Positions 53,371 through 64,000 of a stretch of 64,000 nt of DNA are shown here, one piece after another. The stretch comes from Cycas panzhihuaensis (lineage: Eukaryota > Cycadophyta), in contig CM041465.1 in the NCBI GenBank assembly GCA_023213395.1, positions 79,801,741-79,865,740 of the forward strand. Reading direction: 5' to 3'. The notes beneath the pieces were generated by a model. The model did no database searches. It had not been told where the DNA came from and saw nothing but the letters and a program-made list of their open reading frames with translations. Position numbers and translations under genes: made by a program. How positions within the stretch are numbered: position 1 is the stretch's first letter; each line of letters opens with the position of its first letter.

Positions 53371-54040
53371 TTGTCGCCCGTGAGCCTATGCCATCTCACA
53401 CTTTTCATCCACCTATCATGCTATTTTCAATTATGAAGATAGCGATAATGAGGAGGCTATCCCTTCTGTGGAGCCTTTGTTTTAGGGGACTGACATTCAT
53501 CAATCGAAACTTATGCCTTATCATGAACCAAACCTAGTTAAGTTTACCCCTATTGGTGTAGGTAATTACAGTTACTTAGTCATCATAGGTGATTCTGAGT
53601 CAGATAGCGAGGGATATGAGCCCCCTCCTCGGTGAGTCACCCTAGTTTCACATACACCTAGGGAGATATCTAAATTGGATATTCCCTCTTCTCTTCATTC
53701 TACATTGGATCCCGAGCCATTGGTTCCAAACTAGCCACTTCTTTCACCTTCTTGAACTCCCTGCGTAGTTTCACGTAGGCGTCTGCATCGACGAGCCTCT
53801 CGCAGAGGTACTTCTTCTTCGTGCTCTAGATCCTCATCTAAAACCAGGGCCACTCCTACTCAAATGCAACCTTGCCATGTGATCTACTGCGTATTAGGTC
53901 AGTCACACTCATCTAGTTCTGACTAAAACCATTTTGCTTATAGGCCTAGCCACACAGGGCTTACCCTTCGTCACCTATCTCTAATCCTACATGTGACTAC
54001 CCCTACCCCTGCGTGAGATGGGCATACCTCTCTCTCTCCT
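53371..54040 (+). pseudogene. Element B pol linker and deletion junction
   Basis: Acidic/serine-rich linker (GDSESDSEGYEPPP near 53590, R/S-rich to about 53860) corresponding to A 4200-3870. From about 54040 the sequence instead matches A 770 downward, i.e. downstream of integrase. About 3.1 kb of pol, comprising RT, RNase H and integrase, is therefore missing. The exact junction between about 53880 and 54040 could not be fixed by eye. Confidence 0.75.
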
Positions 54041-54779
54041 TGTGCTTTGAAATGAGCTTAAACTACCATCCTAAGTGCATCTCCATTCCTCCTAATCATA
54101 GGCAAGATGGCGATTTAGGGTGGCCTTCTTGCTCCTTTTTGGGTTCCTCCCACAGAACCCCTTGCCCTCCTCTCTTCGAGGGCCCCATCCTCCTGATTGG
54201 GTGTGTTGTCCGTGTCGCTCCTAAAATTGGAAACATTCCCCAACTAAGATGGCATGCTAGAGTATTGTCACTCCCTTCCCGCTAGCACTTCCTTTGTATA
54301 TCTCGCTATGTTCCTATATGGATATGTATGCCGCCCTACCTCCTAGCCTCATATATATCCATCGTTGATGCTCATGGTGATTATGTATATGCCTACTAGG
54401 AATGTGGCCCTGCATGAAAGGAAGTATATGTAGCTTAAACAATCTTCTAACATAAACTATATAATAATCAACTCAAAACATCATGATCCATAGCTCATCG
54501 CGCATCTGTATACCCTCATATATATACACACATACATACATATAAAAGTAAATACAAGATCATCCATTATCATATGTCGTCATACATATCAGCATATACC
54601 AAATAGGGTGCCAATGTCCCCGTCTATATATACAAAATCATCATGTGTCATATCATATAAAAGGTATGATACATCATTTATGAAAAGCCAGAATCCTTGC
54701 AGGGAGGAGTACAATCTTGTGGTAACATATAGTGACTCCCTAGAGGTCCGGTGCTTTCCCATGTCAAATAAAAAACTAC
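54041..54779 (+). other. Post-integrase noncoding region of element B
   Basis: Matches A 765-163 in inverted orientation. No gene seen; small open frames at 54013-54285 and 54608-54796 lack family resemblance. Confidence 0.65.
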
Positions 54780-56833
54780 TATATCCTACTCTCTAATGCT
54801 GCCCTACTCTTGGGGTATCATCTCCTAGTCTATGTGATCCCTCTCCTGGGGAACACATGCCTCCCAGACTCCTCCTATGCCTCTAAGAGCTCCCTGCCTC
54901 ACTCACCTTGTCCTAAGGCCTCCTTGGATTATCACTGCTGTGTGGGTATATGTCCTGCTCCATGACGACCTCAACGCCATCTAGTCCACCAGCTGATCGT
55001 ATCGTGCTTGGATACGATCCCTCTTGCCCTCCACTCCTTAGAGCTGCTCCTCTAGCATTGCTATCCTTATGTGACTCTTTGTATCACCGTGTGCTCTTCC
55101 CTGAGCCTCTAAAGCCTAGACCCAGCCTCGTAGAGCATCTCTCTCTACTTTGGTCATATCCAGCTCTCTCTATAGCCATCCCACTCACACCTCGTGCTCC
55201 TGGGACTCTACCACCCACACGTCTCTAGCCTTGACTAAAGTGACAAATGTCGCTGTGTGGTCCCCTGCCGACTGTGGCTCCTCTCCTACTTGGATAGGAG
55301 GATGTCCCTCCATGCAGGCCTGGGGGAACATCTCCCAGATTACTGCCTTAATCAACCTCCTGATATCCACTGTTCCTACAGAATTCAACATGCCACATGT
55401 CAGTATGTATATATATCCATACCTAACAAATCAAACAAAGCACTATAACTAGATATCTAGTGATTGAAAGATGATAGGTAAGGGTAGCATCTCACCTGCT
55501 AGGACTGCTAGCTCCCTGACTCAGACGATCACCTCCTCCTTGGGTCCTCCCCCTACTGTTGGTACCTCCTCCTCCTCTGGTACTACCTCTTTGACCCCCT
55601 GGCCTGTCGAGGTACCTCCGCCCTCCTTTGCTGGTGTTGCTGCTACTCGGACTCTCCTCACTATCCTTAACTTCCAAACTAGTGTCTAGGAAGCTCCACC
55701 TCTCCATGCAGTCCCTAAAGGACTTGCCTCTCTTCCTGTGGCTCTTGAGGGTCCTGCCCCTCCTCCTATGGTCCCTGATGGAACCAACTCTCTACCTGTG
55801 GTCCCTGATGGACCCGTCTCACCCCCGTCATCTCTATCATCATCATCTCCCTCACTAGGGGCACCTTCTGTGCCCCTACTCCTATCTCGTCATCACTATC
55901 CCACCTCACCCCTCTATATGGATCTAATGTATAGTTTGCCATGGTGAGGAGGTCTAATGATGTAGCATCCACTTAACACCTAACATGTGCCTGGTCCTTG
56001 GTTTCTCTAAATTGAGTTTACCACCTATGAACCATGGGAGCCCATGATGAAATCAGGTGTAGCCCTCCTCGTGGTGCCACTGCTCCAAAATGATCGAATA
56101 ACCAACACTGCAATAGTGTGTTGTAGGATAGTCCTCCTCTCCCAGCTACCCTGATGGCATCTAACTAGGCAACTAAGTTTGTCACTATCAATGTGGCCCA
56201 GTCTAATATCTCCATAGTCTTGCATCTCCTCACTATGTCCATCCACCTGCTAGGTATGTCCCTATAATTCTATTTCTGAGATATCTAGAATAGAATGTAC
56301 AGTGTAATCAATTTCCTCACACAAGGAATCCTGGACATGATCATACTCTATACGGGTATGACTTTCCTCTCCCACCGATCCTGACCTATGAAATAGGTTG
56401 TTGCCTCCTTGTGTACAGTATCATTGTTAGGCAACGTGCCTAACAACATTGGTGCTCCTACCGCCAGTACTCCCAGGATCCTCCTAACGTCTCTTGATGT
56501 AACAGTGACATCTACCACTTGGGGGAGATGGAATACATGCCTCCATCGATTCTAATGTAAGACAATGTCCACTAAGAGGCACTGGTCAGATGCATACTAT
56601 AGTGTCTGGATGGCCTTCAATAGACCACATATCCCTAGTACTAGTCGGTCTCCTCGAGACATCATCTCAATAAAACTAAGTATAGCTACTCCTATATTCT
56701 TGTAGATGTCCACTGCGAAAATCGCCTGTAAAACACCTAAGAAACTAGTCAAAATCCATTTAAACCCACTTGCCTTCCTTCAGGACTACCTGTCATTCCT
56801 CTCTGATTGAGGTTTGGCTCTTCTTTGGGCCAT
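54780..56833 (-). pseudogene. Antisense plant-mobile-domain (PMD) gene carried by element B
   Basis: Minus strand. The ATG at 56833 lies in AAGATGGCC and opens MAQRRAKPQSERN. One uninterrupted frame runs to about 55766 (over 350 codons) with 11 stops (8 TAG, 2 TAA, 1 TGA) and no frameshift. Landmarks of the PMD/MAIN-like family: FIEMMSRGDRLVLGICGL near 56670, FHLPQVVDVTVTSRDVRRILG near 56530 (family pattern FHLPxGEMTxTLxDV), TLLQCWLFDHFG near 56120 (LLLLQLWAWERF) and TLDPYRGVRW near 55920. A GTGAGA donor near 55496 and a TTCTGTAG acceptor near 55381 suggest an intron; the second exon encodes a charged, probably coiled-coil tail (MLEEQL, KRDRIQARYDQLVD). PMD proteins act in silencing and genome stability in plants; function here is inferred only from family. 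Confidence 0.75.
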
Positions 56834-57480
56834 CTTTTTTATTTGTCATCTTATATGCCTTTGCACTACGCTAAACTCTGCGGTACCATAGAGTTTAGAA
56901 TAGAGCCTGCTAAGATTTTAGCTTAACCTCAGCGGCCCTATGGCAAAGATTGTGACACCACGATCTTTGCCACAGTTCCCACGTCATCCCCATATTATGG
57001 GGGGTTTCCTGCCCAAAAAATAAAAAAAAATTATTTAGATAGGTCATGCTCTAGCCCACCGGGACTAGGGTTACCTAATGCCCTGGTCCCCCCTCTCACT
57101 GGGTCTAATTCAAACTCCAGGAGATCATCATTTACCTATAAGGGGCCTAAAACTACATTAAAAAAATGCTAAAAAGCTATGGAACTTAAATGATGAAATG
57201 GGTAAGGGAACGAGCAATCCACTCATCGGATCTAGCCTCGCTACTGCCAACTCATCCCTCTAGTCTCATCGGTTGTCTCTACGTCCCAATCCGATGGCCC
57301 GATCTCTTCTTGGATGCCTCTGAAGTAAGGTGGTGCTCCGTTGTGTAAGGAGAAGGGATCTAAATCATTTGTGAGCCCGTGAAAATGAATTCTATTTTTG
57401 TCGAGTTTCTTTATATAGGCAGAGGCCCCGACAGGCACGTCTTCTATTTCTCTTGCCGTGATAGCCCTTAAGACCATTTC
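56834..57480 (-). other. Upstream region of the antisense PMD gene
   Basis: GC-balanced region with CTAAACTC...GAGTTTAG inverted motifs near 56870-56900, a CATATAAG near 56850 and short polypurine runs. Could hold the promoter of the antisense gene, but no element is certain. A minus-strand open frame of 78 codons at 57477-57241 shows no recognised family. Confidence 0.4.
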
Positions 57481-57539
57481 TCTTCCTTGATCATCTTTGC
57501 TTTCTGAGCCTATCTCCCATTTTACCTCTATGGCCTTCT

Positions 57540-58520
57540 TTTTTCCTGACCCTCTGGGTGCATTTATGGCACCCCCTCTTTGGCCTTGCGAGGCTCCTTC
57601 TACCTCATTTTACATGCCACTCCTATACATGCTCGAATTTATACTCATTTGGTTCGTTTTACCATCCTAAATCCATTTTTGCTACCTGCTCGCATCTCTG
57701 GGGCTGCCAAAGGAAGCATCCCCTCTATTTGGGATCTCGTTTCACTTCCTTAAGTGACCTTTGGCACCCCTAGGGGGGCCTTTTCACTGTTGGTTCTTTT
57801 CCGTCCACCGAATAGTCCTCTTTGCTCTCGGGTAGCCTCATCTCTGGATCTTCCTACCCTTCATGACCTTTATTGACAGCCACTCAAGTCCTTTATAATG
57901 GTTTCACATTATTGAGTCCCCTCTACTCATCAGTCCCATCAGTATTTTTCTCTCTACCGAGACCTCTATTCCTTTTGTCATGGCATTACTCATTTTCACT
58001 TATGGCAGAAGTTGTGGCAAACCTTACTCTTTCACCACCACATGGATTCTTCGTGACCCTTCTAGACATGACTCTATGTGTTCTGGGATCTTCCTCCCTG
58101 AGGCCACCAATAGTGAAGCTGAGTACACAGTTGTTATTGAGGCCCTTACCGATGCACTCTGCTTCCACTATGGGCCCATCGTCCTCTTTTGCGACTCTCA
58201 GATTGTGGTATCCCATCTCACCTAAGTTTACCAAGTACGGTACCCATGCTTGAGAGCTCTCGCCTCGACTGTCACATCCCTGTTGGCTTGTTTTTCATCT
58301 GTCGACATTTGACACATCCCTCAGGCTCTCAACACTGAGGCGGACATCTTGGTTCATCTCGTCCTTGAGAGTCACCTTCCTCTCCTTAGTGACCCACCTT
58401 GAGAGACTTGTTCGGTCTCCCATGCGCCTAAGTCTTGGGTCATCTTGCACTTCACATCACGATCCGTTCACACCTTTGAAAACTGGTCACCAACGAGGTT
58501 AAACTATGGTGACCACTAGG
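57540..58520 (+). pseudogene. RNase H-like ORF near the 3' LTR of element B
   Basis: Frame through 57980-58225 reads WILRDPSRHDSMCSG, then ATNSEAEYTVVIEAL near 58107 (Glu) and LFCDSQIVVSHL near 58190 (Asp), followed after a stop by HIPQALNTEADILVHLVLE near 58312 (final Asp). This is the archaic/plant-type RNase H pattern (TNxEAEY, DSQLVV, IPRxxNxxAD) recorded as an extra RNase H in Tat elements. The N-terminal strand with the first Asp is not visible. Here it lies at the extreme 3' end, beyond the integrase position and beyond the antisense gene. Confidence 0.72.
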
Positions 58521-58889
58521 TTTATTTTCTTCACTCTACTCTTAGCATCTTAGCACATAACTCTTACTATTTTTTGCTCGTGTCTGTATATAACACTTTG
58601 TTCATGACATCTAGCTGATCTTATATGTGGTCCTCACCACCCTTTCATTCTACTCTTACAATGGGGACATCCTCCTCATCCACTATCTTTACCTGTTATC
58701 TATATGGCAACACATAGGCAACCCCTATGTTGTTTTGCCCTTGCCTCTACACCCATGCGCTCCACCACGACACTCTTCATTGCCCTTAGTTTGCACCATT
58801 GTTATGATTATTTGTATATATATATGTGTTACTAACATTGTGTTGCCAGTATTTACCATTGCATTACACCTCCAAGTTGTGAGGCTCTA

Positions 58890-58904
58890 CTGCCAAGGGG
58901 GCAG
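58890..58904 (+). promoter_or_regulatory. Polypurine tract of element B
   Basis: CTGCCAAGGGGGCAG directly before the 3' LTR TGTTTC at 58905. Confidence 0.8.
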
Positions 58905-61900
58905 TGTTTCTTGGCCACTGGGAATGGGTTCTTGGCAAGTCGACTCAGGTAAGTATAGGTATGTTTCTAGCCTTTACCTTTATTACCTTTGTTACTTCTA
59001 TAGAAAGGTAAATCGAAGCATCCCTTCATTGCATGGTTGACTCATACATTTGAGTGATGATTTTGCATCTGTTGTTTGGTCATATTGCTTGATACTCTTT
59101 CAGCCCATGATAATCAGTGGGACATACATCTCCATGGCACTCCACAACCCTCATATGAACCTATATATTATCCTAAGCATCACTTAGCCTATGTGATCTG
59201 TCACACCCCCTTATCACATCGCAGCCCTTAGCACCTTACTAAGTGTAATTGGTACACCTTTATTTGACTTATTAATTTCTTAGGAATCCTACTACTCTAA
59301 TACCCCATCTCGTTTAGGTCATCCTCTTCACACGATTGTCCCCAGCCATCTGGACAGAGGGCCGGCCCCTTCTAGGCCTAGGGTACCCTCTTTTAAGGCT
59401 CCTAGGCATCCATTTTTGTCATGTTTGTCTATGTCACCGCACCATGGTTTATGTCACTGTACCATGGTAAACTTCGCGGTACTGTGAAGTTTGACACGGG
59501 GTGATTGTCACTTAATATTTTTTAAAATCAACCATGGCAATTTTTACTTTTTTTATAAAATTGCCATATGGCTTTGACACCCCCCAGATTCTACCCTAAC
59601 CCTAATCATCCATTCAACCTAGGGTTGGGTATAAAGCCCAAAAGAATCTCATTTTCCTCCTCTTCTTCCACCTACTATCCTCTCATCTCCTTCTTTCACA
59701 AGCAGTTTTCTATAGGAACATCGTGCAACACCTGAGTTCCTTGTGCTCCAGCCTGAGATCTGCCCTCTTTAGCTTAGATCAGCAGTAGCAAGCTTGCTAA
59801 CAAACATTCTCAAGCAAGGCTTCACTCTAAGTTTTGCCTCCACGCCCTTTCAACAAGTTCCAGCAACTTTGTTTCCAGGTTGTAGCATCCTCCTAAGGAC
59901 CCCCCTGTAAGCACCTTAGATCTATTATTTCCTACTATTTTCAGGGGTAGACCTACCTCCAACTTAGCCCAACAGGTATTATCTCATTTTTGCTCCATTT
60001 CTTTCCTTTGAACTATCTTATAAGATGTTAAATCATTAAGAATATCTTTCCTTTCTTTATTCTTTAGTGCATATAGGAGGTAGTCCCTCAATTTCTTTTC
60101 TTTCTGCCCTCTTCATCTTCCTGCCCTTTTTTGGTTTTTTCCAAGGAGGCTGCAGGAGAGGATCCTAAACAGTGAGAGAAAGGAGCTAAGGTGGGTTCTG
60201 TACCCAACTAGGCTTGCTCCTTTAGGGCAAGCCCCTTCTCCTCTTTCATCTCTCCCACTCGTGTCTTTCTTGAGCTACTAAGGAGTCTTCAGGAATTGGC
60301 CAGTGTTGGATATCAATATATATAGGCCCTTACTATGTTGTTTCTAGGCCTATGTGCCTCCCTTGGGCAATTTTTCCAACCCCAAATAGTGTCTCTCATC
60401 CACCTTGGGTCTTGGATTGACTAATATTGTAATTTGTTGCATGTAGCAACACTTGCAACATAAGCAACATTTGTAAACCTTGTGTTGTTTGTTTCTCCTA
60501 TTATTTGCTGCCATTAGGCTATCCCAACCTATTGTCTTCTGTGTCTAAGGGCAGCGTGGAGATTCACTTGTTAGAGGGTTAGCCATTCCAAGGCTAACCT
60601 CCCCTATACCTTGTGTTGTATTGTTGGCTTTTGAGAGATGTAGAGTTATTCTTAGGTTGAAAGATTACTTAACTTGAAGAACTTTAACTTGCAGTATTTT
60701 TAGTATTTTATAATTATATATATACACATATTTGCTTGGCATTCTAGTAGCCCCTTGGAAAAGGGTAGAAAACCTTCGTGATTATAGGTTTATCACATCG
60801 TTTATGGAGAAGGACAAACCACAACAATCTAGGTACGTTTCTTGGCTTTCCTTTTCCTTTGTTACTTTAGCTTTTATATAATTCCTTTTCCTTTGTGTTT
60901 TTCTTGCTTTCTTCCTTTTGTTTTGGGGGAGGTAAGGAAGCCCCTACACCACTCGTGTCTTAGGAGAGGGAAAAGAAGAAGTGGGTGTGGCACAAGATAG
61001 AAGCTTTGTTTCAGCTACATCATCTTTCCAGGTATGCTACCTTCCTTTTGTGGGTCTTTTCTTACTTTTTTTAGTTTGTATATTTGCATGAAAAGAACAT
61101 AAAGGGAAAAGATAAAAGGGAACCAACTTGGATCATTCATTTGCACTCTAGGAAAAAGCATTCAATAGGAGATGTCCCCTTTCCTCTTTCCATTTAATTA
61201 CATACAACCCCCTAGGTTTTTCATCATTGGCATACATTTCATGTGACCGATTGGTTTGTCTTTTTTTCTTCCTCTTTCCCTTGTTTAAAGTGAAAAGGAG
61301 AGTAAGGATTTATATTAAAGAGAAAGTATACTTATTGTCTTTTTACATATATGCTTCATTTACCTCTCGTTTGCATACACAAACAATTAGTCATTTTTCC
61401 ATTATTGCACATAGGAGGTAGACTCCCTCACACATAGAGTGGTGGGAACTTCTTTCGCCACCGTTCTTTGTTCCTCCAACACTCCCTTTAGGTGGGTTAG
61501 TTCGAGGAGGACTCGTCCACTAAGACCTCCTCCTTTTACCCCATCATACCTACATCAACTTAATAACCTTATCACTCCCTCCTTTGGATTGGTCTTGTGT
61601 GAGAGGTGGTTACCCAACACCACTCTTACGAGCGCATGCCTCTCGCCACTTACCCACATACATCCTATCTACATCCCTTCGTCTTCCATGAGGATCTACT
61701 TCCTTATTGGGTCTTGTCTTCCCCTTCCAACCATCCAAAGGTGGGAAGACCCTTATTTTGAGGTTACTTAGGAAACTGATGATATCCCTCGCTTGTGCTA
61801 CCCTTCAAAATCAAAGACTAAGCTACCCAGAGAAAGTTGTGCACCATTCATGGGTCATGAACCTGTGTTCTGACACACAGACACCCTGTGTGGGTGCTTC

Positions 61901-61996
61901 CTTTCACTTGTTGGATTGACCCCTTTACTCTAGAGCCTTCCGTTAACAGTCCTAATCCTAACTAGGTGTAGTGACCATCCCATAGATGTGATTCCA
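58905..61996 (+). repeat. 3' LTR of element B (3092 bp)
   Basis: TGTTTCTTGGCC...GTGATTCCA, TG...CA ends intact. Aligned end to end with the 5' LTR. Confidence 0.96.
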
Positions 61997-62001
61997 GAAG
62001 A
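61997..62001 (+). repeat. Target-site duplication of element B, right copy
   Basis: GAAGA, identical to 46961-46965. Confidence 0.95.
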
Positions 62002-62560
62002 TAATATACAAACCCTTATACTCCACTATATAATGTAGTAGCTAAATTTAAGAATTGCACCATAGGTGAAATGTCTAAGTGTATGCTCAATTATAAGAAA
62101 TTAAGATATAAATTTTGGATAGAAGCTATCCATATTACAGCATATCTCGTAAATATATATACTACCAAATCCCTTAGGTGGATGACACTAGAAGAAGTAT
62201 AGACATGTCACAAACCTAGTATTCACCACTTGAGAGTATTTAGATGCCTTGCTTTTGTCTACATTCTAGAATAGAAAATTACCAAACTTGATGATAAGAG
62301 CATAAATTGCATGCTTATTAGATATAGTGATGTGTCAAAATCTTATAAGCTATATGATCCAAAGGAAATGAAGGTTATTATCAGCAAGGATGTTGTATTC
62401 AAATAAGATGACTTTTATCAACCAGATTTTGACCAAGATAAAGACAAAAATATTATGATTAACTTTGGTTCATCTCCAAGGTCTACATATTTACCACCTA
62501 GATTGGACACTAGGCCAAGTGATGAGGTAACCTCTACTCAATCTCAAAGGTTTCCTAAAT
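62002..62560 (+). pseudogene. Copia integrase C-terminal part and linker
   Basis: YTNPYTP at 62005, then KFWIEAIHITAYLVNI near 62122, HKPSIHHLRVFRCLAFV near 62211 (usually LRVFGCxAYV), and KSYKLYDPKEMKVIISKDVVF near 62340, all standard copia integrase-RT linker motifs. The catalytic Glu expected in the VERKNRT block is not seen (AKFKNCT instead). Stops interrupt. Confidence 0.88.
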
Positions 62561-62699
62561 AGGTCTAAAGACACCATGACTTACATAATATATTGTACAA
62601 TAACTTTGAAAGGAGATCACTCATTCAAGTTGAGTTAACTTTACCCTCATGAGTCAAGTGATGGAATCCAATGAGCTTCACACATTTGAAGAGATAAAA

Positions 62700-63590
62700 A
62701 CTCAAGATGAATGGAGAAATACTATAGAAGATGAGTATAACTTTATAGTGAAGAATGATACATAGGAACTTGTTCATCTTCCTCTTAACAAGACAACCAT
62801 TGGAACTAAATAGGTTTATAAGACCAAGTTTAGATTTGACGGGCCCATTAATAAACATAAGGCAAGACTTGTTACTAAGGGCTATACACAAAGAGAAGGC
62901 ATCGACTATAATGAAACATTTGCTCCTACTATTGGAATGGAGACTATTCAAATGAAGCTAAGTCTAGTAATATAAAAAGGTTAGAATGTTCACCAAATGG
63001 ATGTCAAAAGTATTTTTCTTAATGGCTATATTGAAGAAGAGATATATGTTTAATAACCAAAAGGTTTTGAAGTTAAGGGGGAAGAGAACAAAGTGTACAA
63101 ACTCAAAAAGGTACTTTATAAATTGAAATAGGCACCTAGAGCAAGGTACTCTAGGATAGATAAGTACTTCAGAGATCAAGGATTTGAGATAACCCAATTG
63201 GATCCAAACTTATACATCAAAATTAAGGAATACGCTATATTAATTGTGGGACTCTATGTTGATGATTTAATCTACACAAGAAACAACTCCCATCTATCAC
63301 AAAAATTCAAGGGTGACATGTGCAAGAAGTTTGAAATAACAGGCTTGGGGCTAATGCATTACTTCTTAGGATTGGAAGTATGGCAAGATGGTGATGGTAT
63401 CTTTGTTTCCCAAATGAAATATATCTTGGACTTACTCCAAAAGTTCAAGATGAATGATTGCAAAACTTTGGCAATATTAGTAAAAGTTGGAATTAAAATA
63501 TCTAAACTTGATGACTCAAACCCTATTAATCCTACATTGTATAAACGATTGATTGAAAGATTAACTTATTTAACATCAACATGACCAGAT
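62700..63590 (+). pseudogene. Copia reverse transcriptase
   Basis: Motifs in order: NDTWELVHLPLNKTTIG near 62753, [19 protein letters not shown] near 62854, MDVKSIFLNG near 63000, a VLYKLK*APRA block near 63112 (family YGLKQAPRAWY), DPNLY near 63203 and the catalytic YVDD at 63254-63265, intact. The frame 63198-63584 is open for 128 codons through MHYFLGLEV to the TST end. Earlier parts have TAG/TAA codons in otherwise continuous frames. Confidence 0.93.
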
Positions 63591-64000
63591 ATTATACATA
63601 TAGTTAGTATTGTATCAAGGTTTATGCAAGATCCCAAAACTACACATTGATAAGTAGTTAAAAGAATTCTAAGGTATCTAAAAGGCACTACAAATTATAG
63701 GTTACATTATAAACCTTCATCAAATTTTAGGTTAATCAGGTATATACATTCAGATTAGGTAGGTGATACTGATGATAGAAAATCTAGATCTGGATACACT
63801 TTTAGTTTGGGTTTAACCTTTGTAGCATAGAGTACCAAGAAGCAAAATATCGTCTCCTTATCCACAACTGAACCAAAATATAAGGCAATAGTAATAGGTG
63901 CATGTGAAATAGTTTGGCTATATCACTCACTTCATGATCTCTAAATGAAACATGATGGTCCTACTAAAATATGGTATGATAATTAGAGTACTATTTAGAT
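63591..64000 (+). pseudogene. Copia RNase H (partial, runs off the edge)
   Basis: VVKRILRYLKGTTNYRLHY near 63655, then DDRKSRSGYTFSLG near 63770, KKQNIVSLSTTEPKYKAI near 63838 (family SLSTxEAEYxA) and WLYHSLHDL. Stops present. The first Asp region reads IHSD*VGDTDD. The window ends before the domain does. Confidence 0.9.

Larger units (their letters stand above)
46966..61996 (+). mobile_element. Element B: 15-kb Tat-like Ty3/gypsy element with pol deletion and antisense PMD gene
   Basis: LTRs 46966-50043 and 58905-61996; internal region 50044-58904. Order: primer site, gag, protease, linker, then (no RT, RNase H or integrase) the post-integrase region matching A 770-1, an antisense PMD gene, a sense RNase H-like domain, polypurine tract, 3' LTR. 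Perfect TSD GAAGA. Hand count of the first 125 LTR bases gives 11 substitutions and one 10-base indel between 5' and 3' LTRs. Non-autonomous: it would need enzymes from a relative such as A's family. Confidence 0.93.
62002..64000 (+). mobile_element. Ty1/copia element, right part (integrase end, RT, RNase H), cut by window edge
   Basis: Continues the copy broken at 46965. Integrase end, linker, RT and most of RNase H are present; the 3' LTR lies beyond base 64000. Confidence 0.93.

Noticed and set aside
54950-55972. Plus-strand proline/serine-rich open frames (for example 54950-55228, 55471-55689, 55738-55947)
   Set aside because: They are the opposite strand of the antisense PMD gene and its charged tail; no domain of their own.

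Overview
The window reads as nuclear, heterochromatic DNA of a flowering plant. I see no intact host gene. It is almost entirely decayed LTR retrotransposons (Ty3/gypsy and Ty1/copia types with plant-specific domain combinations), one plant LINE fragment and very long (TA)n/(CA)n microsatellites. The species cannot be named from the sequence. Coding frames are broken mostly by stop codons, chiefly TAG where CAG or TGG is expected. This is the pattern of methylcytosine deamination in silenced repeats.

Layout: (1) 1-10274, element A, a Tat/Ogre-like Ty3/gypsy element on the minus strand, cut by the left window edge; its 5' LTR is 7670-10274. (2) 10348-13410, two TA/CA arrays separated by a 5'-truncated LINE carrying an RNase H domain (11410-11982, minus). 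(3) 13411-41542, four copies of one chromovirus-type Ty3/gypsy family (415-bp LTRs, about 6.6 kb each, initiator-Met-tRNA-like primer site, chromodomain). C (plus, 13411-28094) carries D (plus, 19815-27912) inside its 3' LTR. E (minus, 28122-41542) carries F (minus, 31859-38537) at its gag-protease boundary. C and E lie 3' end to 3' end, separated by only 27 bases of (TA)n, and their outer flanks are also TA/CA arrays, so both appear to have entered one microsatellite. (4) 41543-42667, a further TA array, then about 2.1 kb without an identifiable gene. (5) About 44800-64000, a Ty1/copia element (plus) cut in its integrase by element B (46966-61996, plus), a 15-kb relative of A flanked by a perfect 5-bp duplication GAAGA; the copia copy resumes at 62002 and runs off the right edge.

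The most unusual content is in the A/B family. B has gag and protease but lacks reverse transcriptase, RNase H and integrase. Between the pol position and the 3' LTR it carries an antisense gene with a plant mobile domain (PMD, the MAIN/MAIL1 fold family), frame-preserved but full of stops, and then a sense-strand RNase H-like domain. The tail of the same antisense gene is visible at the left edge of the window in element A, so it is a family trait and not an accident of one copy.

The TSDs, the LTR lengths (415, 415, 414-416) and the matching lengths after removing nested inserts (about 6.58, 6.65, 6.74 and 6.68 kb) make the nesting order firm. All domain boundaries inside the decayed elements are approximate, and all divergence figures are hand counts over short stretches.
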